From CALCKU01 sp964654665 (GTDB lineage: Bacteria; Pseudomonadota; Alphaproteobacteria; Caulobacterales; Maricaulaceae), in assembly GCA_964654665.1 (NCBI GenBank), contig CAZZKV010000024.1:1-45205 (forward strand): DNA of 45,205 bases, read 5' to 3'. This document shows, one piece after another, positions 9,002 to 16,665 of this stretch. The first letter of the stretch is position 1. Each line of letters opens with the position of its first letter. Under the pieces are notes generated by a model, which was not told the DNA's origin, did not search any database, and was given only the letters and a program-made list of their open reading frames with translations. The position numbers and the translations under genes were made by a program.

Positions 9002-10483
9002 CTAGCGTTTGAAAATTCGCTTTAATATATCCGTGTCTTCAGCTTGCGCGCTTAATACTGGAGGCTGTCCTAACTCACCACCCCCTAAAGCCAAATGCAA
9101 TCGTACGCGATTAGCCAAACGTTCTTTGCGCGCAGAAATGAGTTGGCTTGCCGCTGAAATCCGGCGCGATTGCGAATCCAGCAATTGCAGGATTGTCGCC
9201 AAGCCTTCGCTATAACGGCGCTCTAATCGAGCTTCAGCCTGTATTGATTCCTCTAAAGAAATTTCAAGGGCGGCTTCACGTTCCTCTAAAAGCCGTTCTG
9301 CCGTTAAAGCATCCTCAACTTCTAGATAGGCGGTCAGAGCGCTGCCGGCATAAAGTTCTAATTGTTGGCGTAAAAATGCTTCTTGCTGCGCAATATTCGC
9401 CTTTAAGCGTCCACCTTGAAAAATCGGAGCCGTTAACCCAGCAGCAACATTGGCAATCAAAGCATCAACATCGAAGAAACTGGATAATCCCGAACCCGCC
9501 GCATTTGTTGACCCCGTCAAATTCAATCGCGGCAGAAGGTTTTTCTTGGCAACATCAACATTTAATCCAGCCGCATCGAGACGCCGCTCCGCCGCTATTA
9601 AATCTGGACGGCGACGCAACAAATCACTCGGCACCCCCGCCCCCGTCAATGGCGGCAAAACCGGCAAATCGGCCCCAGCTTGAATTTCATTAGCAGGATA
9701 ACGCCGTAATAAAATTTCAAGCCGCCGCGCAAAACTGGCTAGATTTTGCTCTCGCGTAGCCGCTAGAGCCGTTGCATTTGCTAAGGCAGACCGCGCAAGA
9801 CGTACATCACTAGAGCCAGAAATACCGCCCTCGAAACGCCGCATTGTTAGACGCAAAGCCCGTTCTTGATTCTCAACATCCAGGCCCGATAATTCAACAA
9901 ATTGACGAGCCTCTATGAGATTAAACCAATTTTGCACTACTTGGCCCGCGATCGAGAGACGCGCGCCTGCAAGATCAGCTAAACTGGCTTCTGCTTCTTT
10001 TTCACTACTTCCTATTTGATCGCGAATACGGCCCCACAGATCGGCTTCCCAGCTAATATCGGCTCCAATACTTAATCCCGTACGATCGGGGTTAAAGCTA
10101 TTAGCATTTTCCGTACGGCTAATTTGCCCACTCGCCCCCACTATAGGCAACCGATCGGCATTAGAAATATCCACACGGCTCACGGCTGCTTCATAACGGG
10201 CCCGCGCCGCTAAAACATCGGGATTCGCCGCCAAAGCTTCATTGACCAAAACTACCAATTGATCATCAAAAAACCCACCAACCCAATTTGTCTTCGGTTG
10301 ATCATCAGGGGCAGGCTCGCTCCACCGCAAATTCTGCACTTCAGGCACCATCGCTTGTATAGGCACAATTGTTGGATCGGCTTTATACGCATCAGTCAAA
10401 GTCGCACAGCCCGAAAGCCCCACAACCATAAAGGCAAGGGTCAAATTTCCAAATAGGCCAAATCTTGAAAGTCCAATATTCAT
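9002..10483 (-). CDS. Efflux outer-membrane factor, NodT/OprM-type lipoprotein
   Basis: 493 aa TolC-family protein. The signal peptide ends in the lipobox L-S-G-C (Cys26), so the mature protein is an outer-membrane lipoprotein like OprM. The body carries the two-fold repeated alpha-helical tunnel domain, with conserved N-x-x-L-R-R-R-P-D-L-like and L-N-L-T-G-like segments (here S-D-L-L-R-R-R-P-D-L near 278-290). It forms the exit channel for the pump encoded downstream. It is the first gene of the minus-strand operon OMF-adaptor-pump-peptidase; the promoter must lie in the 185-nt region shared with the divergent phoR gene. Confidence 0.92.
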   Translation of the reverse strand: MNIGLSRFGLFGNLTLAFMVVGLSGCATLTDAYKADPTIVPIQAMVPEVQNLRWSEPAPDDQPKTNWVGGFFDDQLVVLVNEALAANPDVLAARARYEAAVSRVDISNADRLPIVGASGQISRTENANSFNPDRTGLSIGADISWEADLWGRIRDQIGSSEKEAEASLADLAGARLSIAGQVVQNWFNLIEARQFVELSGLDVENQERALRLTMRRFEGGISGSSDVRLARSALANATALAATREQNLASFARRLEILLRRYPANEIQAGADLPVLPPLTGAGVPSDLLRRRPDLIAAERRLDAAGLNVDVAKKNLLPRLNLTGSTNAAGSGLSSFFDVDALIANVAAGLTAPIFQGGRLKANIAQQEAFLRQQLELYAGSALTAYLEVEDALTAERLLEEREAALEISLEESIQAEARLERRYSEGLATILQLLDSQSRRISAASQLISARKERLANRVRLHLALGGGELGQPPVLSAQAEDTDILKRIFKR

Positions 10484-10668
10484 AGACTAACTTTAAAAAA
10501 GGGCATCTTGAAAGTCAATCATTATTTATTGAAAAACAATAATAAACTACCCTTAATTATCAGACAGTTTATCATAAAAATCACTATTTAAAGCCATAAT
10601 CTTTGCTTTTTCAGCGTAATGAATGGATAGCACTTGATTGAACATACAGCTTCATTCATAGGCGAGCT
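10484..10668. promoter_or_regulatory. Divergent promoter region between efflux operon and phoR
   Basis: AT-rich intergenic region with no gene. It contains an inverted repeat TATTG/CAATA around a 5-A loop near 10527-10545, close to the efflux gene start, and a 7-bp pair ATGAATG (10619-10625) / CATTCAT (10653-10659) just before phoR. Either could be a regulator site, but I recognise no defined operator and see no clear Pho box here. Confidence 0.4.
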
Positions 10669-12048
10669 ATGACGCCATCAACGCCCGATGAACCCATAGA
10701 GAGATCAATAACAAACAACCGCAAATGGTTTTCGGCAAGCGGATGGGGTCTTTTATTTACCTGTATCAGTATTAATTTGATTGCTGGCGCTATCTCTGGC
10801 CTGCCTGTAGCCGTCGGTATAAGTTCTACACTAGCGATGATAATAGCCGCTTTATTGCTTGGATATTTTATCGGTGAAACAGACTCTAACGAAAGCCACC
10901 AAAACACAACAACATCGGCAGAGCAGGCAAGCCTTCGCGGAGAAGAGCGAATGGCAGACAGCCTTAACCTTGCGATTATCATTGTCGGGCAAAACCGGTC
11001 CATACTCTATGCAAATATTGCTGCAAGAACCCTCTTTAAACTGGAAACGCTTGGCCAACCGTTCTCCACATTGATTCGCGCACCCGACATAGTTCACCTT
11101 ATTAACAATGCCTTGGACAAACATCTATCAGGCCACGCACTCTATCAACAAGGCGGAGATATTGATCAGCATTTCCGTATTATCGCAAGCCCCATGCCAA
11201 TGCATTCGGAACATCCTGAACGCAACCGGGCTATTATCATATTCAACGACATTACAGAAGTCGTCCGGGCCACCTCCCTAAGGTCTGACTTTTTGGCCAA
11301 CGCATCCCATGAACTTAAAACACCGGTTGCATCCATATTGGGATATGTCGAAACATTGCAGGGACATGCGAAGAATGATGCAGAAGCCCGTGAAAAGTTC
11401 CTGCGAATTATGAAAGAGCAAGGAGAACGCATGCAGCGATTAATCCATGATTTACTATCTTTGCGCCGTATTGAACTCAATGAACATGAGGCCCCAAACA
11501 CAGTAGTAAATGCATCAATCGCCGTACGCACAGCATTAGAAGTTTTAGCCCCTGATATTGAAAAGAAAAATATTGAGATACAGTTTTCAAACCCAAAGGT
11601 TGCCAATGTTTTAGGTGACTCAGATGAATTAGTGCAACTCACATTAAATCTAATTGATAATGCAATACAAATTAGCCCGGAAGGTTCTAAAATCCACGTC
11701 TCCATGGAAATGATAAATTCTTGGTCATTAAATAGCGATTTTTCCGGGAGCGATTTTGACGCATCGGTTCCCCGTCGCCGGATTATTCGCATTCCCCAAA
11801 CGGGTGAAAGTTATTTACGATTGCGAATTCGTGACTTTGCGACTGGGTTTGATTCAGAGCACTTACCACGTATTGGTGAACGTTTTTATCGCATTACCGG
11901 GGGTCGATCCCCGCACAATAAGGGCACCGGCCTCGGACTTGCCATTGCAAAACATATTATTTTACGGCACCGCGGCGGTTTTTTTGTCGAAAGTAAAAAA
12001 GAACAAGGCACCTGCTTTACAGTGGCCTTACCGGTCTCCGAGACTTAA
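10669..12048 (+). CDS. phoR: Phosphate regulon sensor histidine kinase PhoR
   Basis: 459 aa. Two closely spaced membrane helices at about 26-45 and 50-69 leave almost no periplasmic loop, as in PhoR. A PAS-like domain (about 95-195) is followed by the HisKA dimerisation domain with the H-box F-L-A-N-A-S-H-E-L-K-T-P (phospho-acceptor H214). The HATPase_c domain has an N-box L-T-L-N-L-I-D-N-A, a slightly divergent G1 box (D-F-A-T-G-F) and the G2 box G-T-G-L-G-L-A. PhoR phosphorylates PhoB under phosphate limitation and normally needs PstSCAB and PhoU for signal input. Identification as PhoR rather than another kinase rests on phoU and phoB directly downstream. No pst genes follow, which is unusual. 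Confidence 0.88.
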   Translation: MTPSTPDEPIERSITNNRKWFSASGWGLLFTCISINLIAGAISGLPVAVGISSTLAMIIAALLLGYFIGETDSNESHQNTTTSAEQASLRGEERMADSLNLAIIIVGQNRSILYANIAARTLFKLETLGQPFSTLIRAPDIVHLINNALDKHLSGHALYQQGGDIDQHFRIIASPMPMHSEHPERNRAIIIFNDITEVVRATSLRSDFLANASHELKTPVASILGYVETLQGHAKNDAEAREKFLRIMKEQGERMQRLIHDLLSLRRIELNEHEAPNTVVNASIAVRTALEVLAPDIEKKNIEIQFSNPKVANVLGDSDELVQLTLNLIDNAIQISPEGSKIHVSMEMINSWSLNSDFSGSDFDASVPRRRIIRIPQTGESYLRLRIRDFATGFDSEHLPRIGERFYRITGGRSPHNKGTGLGLAIAKHIILRHRGGFFVESKKEQGTCFTVALPVSET

Positions 12049-12107
12049 ACCTAACCATAAAAGATACGACTCCAGACATAGAGCCTCCAATAGGGCATGA
12101 CACAAAA

Positions 12108-12136
12108 CTGTCATATTTCTGTAATTAATCTGTTGC
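12108..12136 (+). promoter_or_regulatory. Pho box: three 11-bp-spaced PhoB half-sites
   Basis: Three direct repeats begin at 12108 (CTGTCAT), 12119 (CTGTAAT) and 12130 (CTGTTGC), exactly 11 bp apart, with AT-rich 4-bp linkers. The first two closely match the classical 18-bp Pho box. A possible -10 (AATAAT, 12144-12149) lies about 8 bp past the last repeat, as in PhoB-activated promoters where the Pho box replaces the -35. This would drive phoU-phoB in a positive loop. Confidence 0.85.
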
Positions 12137-12210
12137 AGATATCAATAATGACCCGTATTCCAGAAGCTATTATAGCCTCAATTACGACACGCTAACCAAA
12201 GGATAGGTTT

Positions 12211-12918
12211 ATGGAGCCGCAAAGCATGCATATTGTCCAAGGGTATAGCGATGACCTGAATGAGTTAACGACTATTCTTGCACAGCTAGGAGGTGTTGTA
12301 GAAGAAATGGTCGCCGACGCAATAAAGTCACTAAAAAAACGCGACAGCAAATTAGCAAAATCTGTTATTAAACGGGACAAAACAGCTAATCATTTACAAG
12401 AACAAGTTGATGCCAACTCCATGCGCATTTTCGCCCTCCGTCACCCAATGGCCGCAGATTTACGCCGTGTCGTCGGGGCTATTAAAATAGCAACAGATCT
12501 AGAACGTGTCGGCGACTTAGCTGAAGGGATTGCGCGCAGAACACTGACTATTAATGAAGATGATGCTATTGCTCTGGCTAAAGGCATCGCACAAATGGGA
12601 AAGCTTGTGAAATCGCAATTGCGCGACTCACTTGACGCTTTTTTGAATAATGATACTGAAAAAGCCATACAGGTTTGGCTCGCCGATGAAGACGTAGACG
12701 CCATGTATAATTCGCTCTTCCGTGAATTATTGACCTACATGATGGAAGACGCCCGAACAATCTCCACCTCTGCCAGTTTACTATTTGTAGCCAAAAATCT
12801 GGAAAGAATTGGTGATCATGCAACAAATATCGCCGAATCCGTTTATTTTACGGTCGAGGGCACACCCTTAATTGATCATGAACTTCTCAAAAGTTCCGAT
12901 GAAGACACGGAAACGTAA
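12211..12918 (+). CDS. phoU: Phosphate signalling protein PhoU
   Basis: 235 aa, the normal length for PhoU. It is all-helical, with two repeats of a three-helix bundle; each has a metal-binding E/D-x-x-x-D-like motif, seen as D-L-E-R-V-G-D-L-A-E near 92-101 and N-L-E-R-I-G-D-H-A-T-N-I-A near 199-211. PhoU links the Pst transporter to PhoR and keeps the kinase quiet when phosphate is plentiful; it acts in the cytoplasm. The ATG at 12211 has an AAAGGATAGG ribosome site; a second ATG five codons later is possible. It lies just downstream of the Pho box and 11 nt before phoB, so the two form a PhoB-driven unit. Confidence 0.95.
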   Translation: MEPQSMHIVQGYSDDLNELTTILAQLGGVVEEMVADAIKSLKKRDSKLAKSVIKRDKTANHLQEQVDANSMRIFALRHPMAADLRRVVGAIKIATDLERVGDLAEGIARRTLTINEDDAIALAKGIAQMGKLVKSQLRDSLDAFLNNDTEKAIQVWLADEDVDAMYNSLFRELLTYMMEDARTISTSASLLFVAKNLERIGDHATNIAESVYFTVEGTPLIDHELLKSSDEDTET

Positions 12919-12929
12919 ATAATTACATT

Positions 12930-13619
12930 ATGACTCCTTATGTACTGATAGCCGAAGATGAAGAGTCTCTCGCCACTTTGCTGGAGTATAATTTTCAAAA
13001 AGAAGGGTATGACGTATCCATTGCTGTGGATGGTGAAGAAGCCTTATTACTCGCCTCTGAACGCACGCCAGACCTCATCCTTCTGGACTGGATGATGCCA
13101 AAATTATCAGGCGTAGAAGTGTGCCGTCGTTTGCGGAAAAATAAGGAAACCCGCACGACACCCATTATAATGCTGACAGCCCGCGGCGATGAAACTGATC
13201 GCATATTAGGCCTTGATTTTGGCGCTGACGATTATGTTGTCAAACCATTCTCTACACCAGAATTACTTGCCCGTGTACGCGCACTATTACGCCGAGCCAG
13301 CCCATCATTACTGGAAGATGTTATCCGCGCTGGCGACATTGTTTTGGACATGCGCAGTTTCCGGGTTCATTGCGGGGATACCTCTATACATTTAGGTCCA
13401 AAAGAATTTCGTTTGCTGGATCATTTCATGCGGCATCCTGGGCGGGTGTTTTCACGAGAACAATTACTAGACACAGTATGGGGGCACGACGTTTATGTCG
13501 AGGCGCGCACGGTCGATGTTCATATTGGGCGGCTTCGAAAAGCTTTGAAATCCGGCGGCAGTAAAAACCCTATTCGCACTGTCAGGTCTGCGGGTTATGC
13601 CTTCGAAGTGACAAAATAA
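12930..13619 (+). CDS. phoB: Phosphate regulon response regulator PhoB
   Basis: 229 aa OmpR/PhoB-class regulator. The receiver domain (about 1-120) has acidic pocket E9/D10, phospho-acceptor D53 (L-L-D-W-M-M-P), T83 and K105 (K-P-F). The C-terminal winged-helix domain ends with R-T-V-D-V-H-I-G-R-L-R-K-A-L and R-S-A-G-Y-A-F, the recognition-helix and wing signatures of PhoB. It activates promoters with Pho boxes such as the one at 12108. It begins 11 nt after phoU with no obvious Shine-Dalgarno, consistent with translational coupling. A weak hairpin follows the gene. Confidence 0.95.
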   Translation: MTPYVLIAEDEESLATLLEYNFQKEGYDVSIAVDGEEALLLASERTPDLILLDWMMPKLSGVEVCRRLRKNKETRTTPIIMLTARGDETDRILGLDFGADDYVVKPFSTPELLARVRALLRRASPSLLEDVIRAGDIVLDMRSFRVHCGDTSIHLGPKEFRLLDHFMRHPGRVFSREQLLDTVWGHDVYVEARTVDVHIGRLRKALKSGGSKNPIRTVRSAGYAFEVTK

Positions 13620-13630
13620 TCACATTCACA

Positions 13631-13655
13631 AACAAAGATACCCAATCTCTTTGTT
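13631..13655 (+). terminator. Possible weak terminator hairpin after phoB
   Basis: Perfect 8-bp stem AACAAAGA/TCTTTGTT around a 9-nt loop, 11 nt after phoB. It is AT-rich and followed by only a short mixed sequence rather than a T run, so termination may be partial. The next gene could be reached by read-through. Confidence 0.45.
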
Positions 13656-13753
13656 CTATAGGTCAATTGGCTTGAATAAACGCCAACCTCACGCTATCGA
13701 AACTAATAAGAAGCAAAAATGCTTTATTCATTACAACTGGGGAGTTTCAGCAC

Positions 13754-16294
13754 ATGCGTTCAAACATACGCCGCAAATCCATTTTATTTTTATCCGCAGC
13801 TGCCATTGCAGCAATACCACAAATATCTCATGCTCAAATTGATGATGACGAAATCATTGTAACGGCGACGAAACGGGCAACGTCTGTTCAAGATGTTCCG
13901 ATTTCGGTTACGGTTGTCAATCCTGCGCAATTGGAAAATCAAGGTGTGACCAGCATTAAAGACCTGTCTAGTGTCGCTTCGGGATTTAATATCCAGTCGT
14001 CTCAAACGGAAACGCAAGGCACCTCTATTCGCATTCGCGGCGTTGGCACGACAGGTAATAATATTGGTTTGGAAAGCGCGGTTGGCGTTTTTATTGATGG
14101 CGTTTATCAATCCCGTCCGGGTGTGGCTTTGGGCGAATTAACAGATATTGAGGCTTTGGAACTTCTCCGCGGTCCACAAGGTACACTATTTGGGCGTAAC
14201 ACATCTGCGGGCGCGCTGAATATTCGCACGAAGAAGCCGGATTTTGACGGCACCAGCGGATTTGCCGATTTCACCTATGGTAATTTCGACCTGATCAATG
14301 TCAAAGGTGCTGTTAATTTCACAGCGTCTGATCAATTGGCGTTTCGTGTCAATGGGGCGTATCGCCAAAGAGATGGATTTCTTGAGAGTTCTCTGGATGA
14401 TGACATTGAAAGTCACGACAGAGACCGGTTCCTTATTCGGGGACAAGCCTTATGGGAGCCAAGCGATGTAACCAGCTTGCGCCTTATTGCCGATTATTCC
14501 GAAATTGATGAAAATTGCTGCGCGGCAGTTAATTTAGTCGCCAGCCCACTTTTAGGGGCGGGTGTTAATACCTTATTCCCGGCCTTGGGTTTTGAAGACG
14601 GTTTGGAGGCACAAACCTTTAATGATCAAGGATTTACAAATGGGTCTGACTCTTTTGGTATATCCGGCGAGCTTGTTCATGATTTTGGCAATGTCGAAGC
14701 CACATTAATTGGGTCATATCGCGATTTTTCAGCGTTCTCAACGCAGCAAGACTTTAATGCCAGCTTGCAATATAGCGTGCCGCAACTGGATGATGATATT
14801 GAAACCATAACTGCAGAGCTACGCTTCCAAGGCAATGCTTTTGATGATCGTCTGGATTGGCTCATTGGGGGGTATTGGGCCGATGAAACTATTGACGAAA
14901 TTTTTGCTCTGGAGCTCGGGGCCGATTATTCAACAAGTGTTAGCCTGGCCAATACAGGCAATCCCGGCTTCCTCAGCCTCTTTTCTGCGGCCGGTCAGGG
15001 TTTATTGCAAGCCGGAGCCGGTCTGGCCCCAACATTCGTACCTGTTTCGTCTAACGGGGCGACTGCGGATAATAGATTTAATCAGTCGGCAACGACATTT
15101 TCTATCTTCACCCATAATATTTTCTCTGTCACGGATAAGCTCGATCTCACCGTCGGAGTTCGGTATAATGACGACAGTAAAGACGGGAGCTTCACGCAAT
15201 CTTCCTTTAACAATGATGCCTGTGTGGCCAGCCTGACTTTGGCAGGAAGTCTCGGAGGTGCTCCAGCCGCAACAGGGGCGGCTCTGGCAAGCTTTGTGCC
15301 GGCTCCTTTTTTGCCTACGGTAGCTAGTCCCGCGTCTGGAACTGCCGCATTTTTGAATTGTTTCCCATTTGCCGCTCCGGTACTCAGTGCCGTGGCCGCC
15401 AACCCGGCGGCGGCAGGGGCGGGCCAAACGTTGTTACCCCGTTTGTTTGATGATAATTTCTCAGATGACGAATTCATCTATACCGTCAAGGCGGATTACG
15501 ATATCACGGATGATGTCTTGGCCTATGCCAGCTTTAGCCATGGGTACAAAGCCGGCGGCTTTAACCTAGACCCGACAGCGGCGCAAGGCGGTTCAGACCC
15601 GCGCTTTAATTCGGAAGAAGTCGATAGCTATGAACTGGGTATAAAAACAACCTTGGCCGATGGTCGTGTGCGCTTTAACCTAACCGGATTTTACTCAACA
15701 TTTGATAATTTCCAAGTCTTGGAATTTACCGGAACACGGTTCCAGACATTCAATGTTGATGATGTATCATCTAAAGGGATTGAGGCTGAACTTAATGCCC
15801 GCTTATCTGATGCCGTGTCTTTAAATGGCGGTTTGACCTATGCGGATGCTGAATATGGTGACGATTGTGACCGGGGCGGAACGATAGCACCGGCGACGTT
15901 ATTGTGTGGTTTCTCGCTTACGAATGCTCCTGAAATTTCAGCTGTTTTAGGTGTCACCTATGACGGCGAAATTGGAGATAGTGGATGGGGTTTACTGGGG
16001 AACGTGAATTTATCGACCCAAAGTGATCGCAGAACATCTACAAATCCACAGGTCGCTCTGGGAGTGCTCAATCCCTTGGACACTCAAACCGGCGTTACCA
16101 AAGTCAATGCCCGCTTGGGTTTCTCTATGCCGGGTGACCGGGCCAGTATCGAGTTCTGGGGTTTGAATCTTACGGATCAAATCACACGCGGTATTACCTT
16201 TAATACACCGCTACAAGGCACAGGCGGGGTTGCCAGATCAGCCTTTACTGAAAGCCCGCGTCAATATGGCGTAACCGTCCGGACGAATTTCTAG
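13754..16294 (+). CDS. TonB-dependent receptor (outer membrane)
   Basis: 846 aa. The signal peptide is probably cleaved after A27 (S-H-A), followed by a TonB-box-like E-I-I-V-T-A-T segment at about 33-39. The plug domain has the D-V-P-I-S-V-T-V, R-G-V-G-T and L-R-G-P-Q-G-T-L-F-G-R-N-T signatures, and a 22-strand beta-barrel ends in the terminal aromatic F. It imports a ligand that cannot be named from sequence; the family resembles the large alphaproteobacterial class used for carbohydrates, phenolics or unknown nutrients. An Ala/Pro-rich insert with scattered Cys lies around 500-570. It sits 134 nt after phoB behind a weak hairpin and has a clear terminator of its own. No Pho box or riboswitch is visible upstream. 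Confidence 0.9.
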   Translation: MRSNIRRKSILFLSAAAIAAIPQISHAQIDDDEIIVTATKRATSVQDVPISVTVVNPAQLENQGVTSIKDLSSVASGFNIQSSQTETQGTSIRIRGVGTTGNNIGLESAVGVFIDGVYQSRPGVALGELTDIEALELLRGPQGTLFGRNTSAGALNIRTKKPDFDGTSGFADFTYGNFDLINVKGAVNFTASDQLAFRVNGAYRQRDGFLESSLDDDIESHDRDRFLIRGQALWEPSDVTSLRLIADYSEIDENCCAAVNLVASPLLGAGVNTLFPALGFEDGLEAQTFNDQGFTNGSDSFGISGELVHDFGNVEATLIGSYRDFSAFSTQQDFNASLQYSVPQLDDDIETITAELRFQGNAFDDRLDWLIGGYWADETIDEIFALELGADYSTSVSLANTGNPGFLSLFSAAGQGLLQAGAGLAPTFVPVSSNGATADNRFNQSATTFSIFTHNIFSVTDKLDLTVGVRYNDDSKDGSFTQSSFNNDACVASLTLAGSLGGAPAATGAALASFVPAPFLPTVASPASGTAAFLNCFPFAAPVLSAVAANPAAAGAGQTLLPRLFDDNFSDDEFIYTVKADYDITDDVLAYASFSHGYKAGGFNLDPTAAQGGSDPRFNSEEVDSYELGIKTTLADGRVRFNLTGFYSTFDNFQVLEFTGTRFQTFNVDDVSSKGIEAELNARLSDAVSLNGGLTYADAEYGDDCDRGGTIAPATLLCGFSLTNAPEISAVLGVTYDGEIGDSGWGLLGNVNLSTQSDRRTSTNPQVALGVLNPLDTQTGVTKVNARLGFSMPGDRASIEFWGLNLTDQITRGITFNTPLQGTGGVARSAFTESPRQYGVTVRTNF

Positions 16295-16316
16295 GTCTAT
16301 TCAATCACTGCAATAA

Positions 16317-16341
16317 AGGCTCCCATATGGGAGCTTTTTTT
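16317..16341 (+). terminator. Rho-independent terminator after the TonB receptor
   Basis: A 16-bp perfect palindrome (16319-16334, GCTCCCAT/ATGGGAGC) is followed at once by seven Ts (16335-16341). It separates the receptor gene from the B12 riboswitch transcript. Confidence 0.92.
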
Positions 16342-16379
16342 ATGACTTGTGATCCTGTAAAATTACGCTAAAGCACATT

Positions 16380-16538
16380 TGTTGGTTCTTCGAAGGAAGA
16401 TGAATATGGGAATGTGCGTGAAAATCGCCGACTGCTCCCGCAGCTGTAACCGGTAAAAGGTTTGGCATATGTCACTGCTTGTTAAGCGGGAAGACGCCAA
16501 AAGCTTGATTGAACCGGAAGTCAGAAGACCTGCCAACA
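16380..16538 (+). promoter_or_regulatory. Cobalamin (adenosylcobalamin) riboswitch
   Basis: The conserved cobalamin aptamer blocks occur in order: GGGAATGTGCGTGAAAATC, the CCCGCAGCTGTAA core (B12 box-like), GTCACTG, GGGAAGACG and a CCGGAAGTCAGAAGACCTGCC-type 3' element. The closing P1 stem can be drawn as TGTTGG (16380-16385) with CCAACA (16533-16538), and GGTTC/GAACC inside it. It precedes btuB by about 130 nt, so B12 binding would reduce expression of the btuBFCD operon. Confidence 0.95.
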
Positions 16539-16555
16539 CAGTCGCCAGCGCGCGC

Positions 16556-16663
16556 GGGCGGGATGTACCGATGCGCATGGATTAGCGGAAACACCGCCCC
16601 AATGACGACACTTGTTGTAACCACGCGTCGGCTAAAATGGCCACGTGTAAAAATAAGGTCGTG
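16556..16663 (+). promoter_or_regulatory. Likely expression platform of the B12 riboswitch
   Basis: This region between aptamer and btuB contains no gene. GGGCGG (16556-16561) can pair with CCGCCC (16594-16599). Near the btuB start, CACG (16642-16645) can pair with CGTG (16660-16663), enclosing the AAGG ribosome site (16655-16658). There is no T run after a hairpin, so control of translation initiation is more likely than transcription termination. This is inference from pairing by eye. Confidence 0.45.
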
Positions 16664-16665
16664 AT

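Noticed and set aside
10619..10659. ATGAATG/CATTCAT pair before phoR as an operator
   Set aside because: 27-nt spacer and simple composition; noted in the intergenic entry but not supported as a defined site.
13620..13753. Pho box before the TonB receptor
   Set aside because: No CTGTCAT-like repeats at 11-bp spacing were found.
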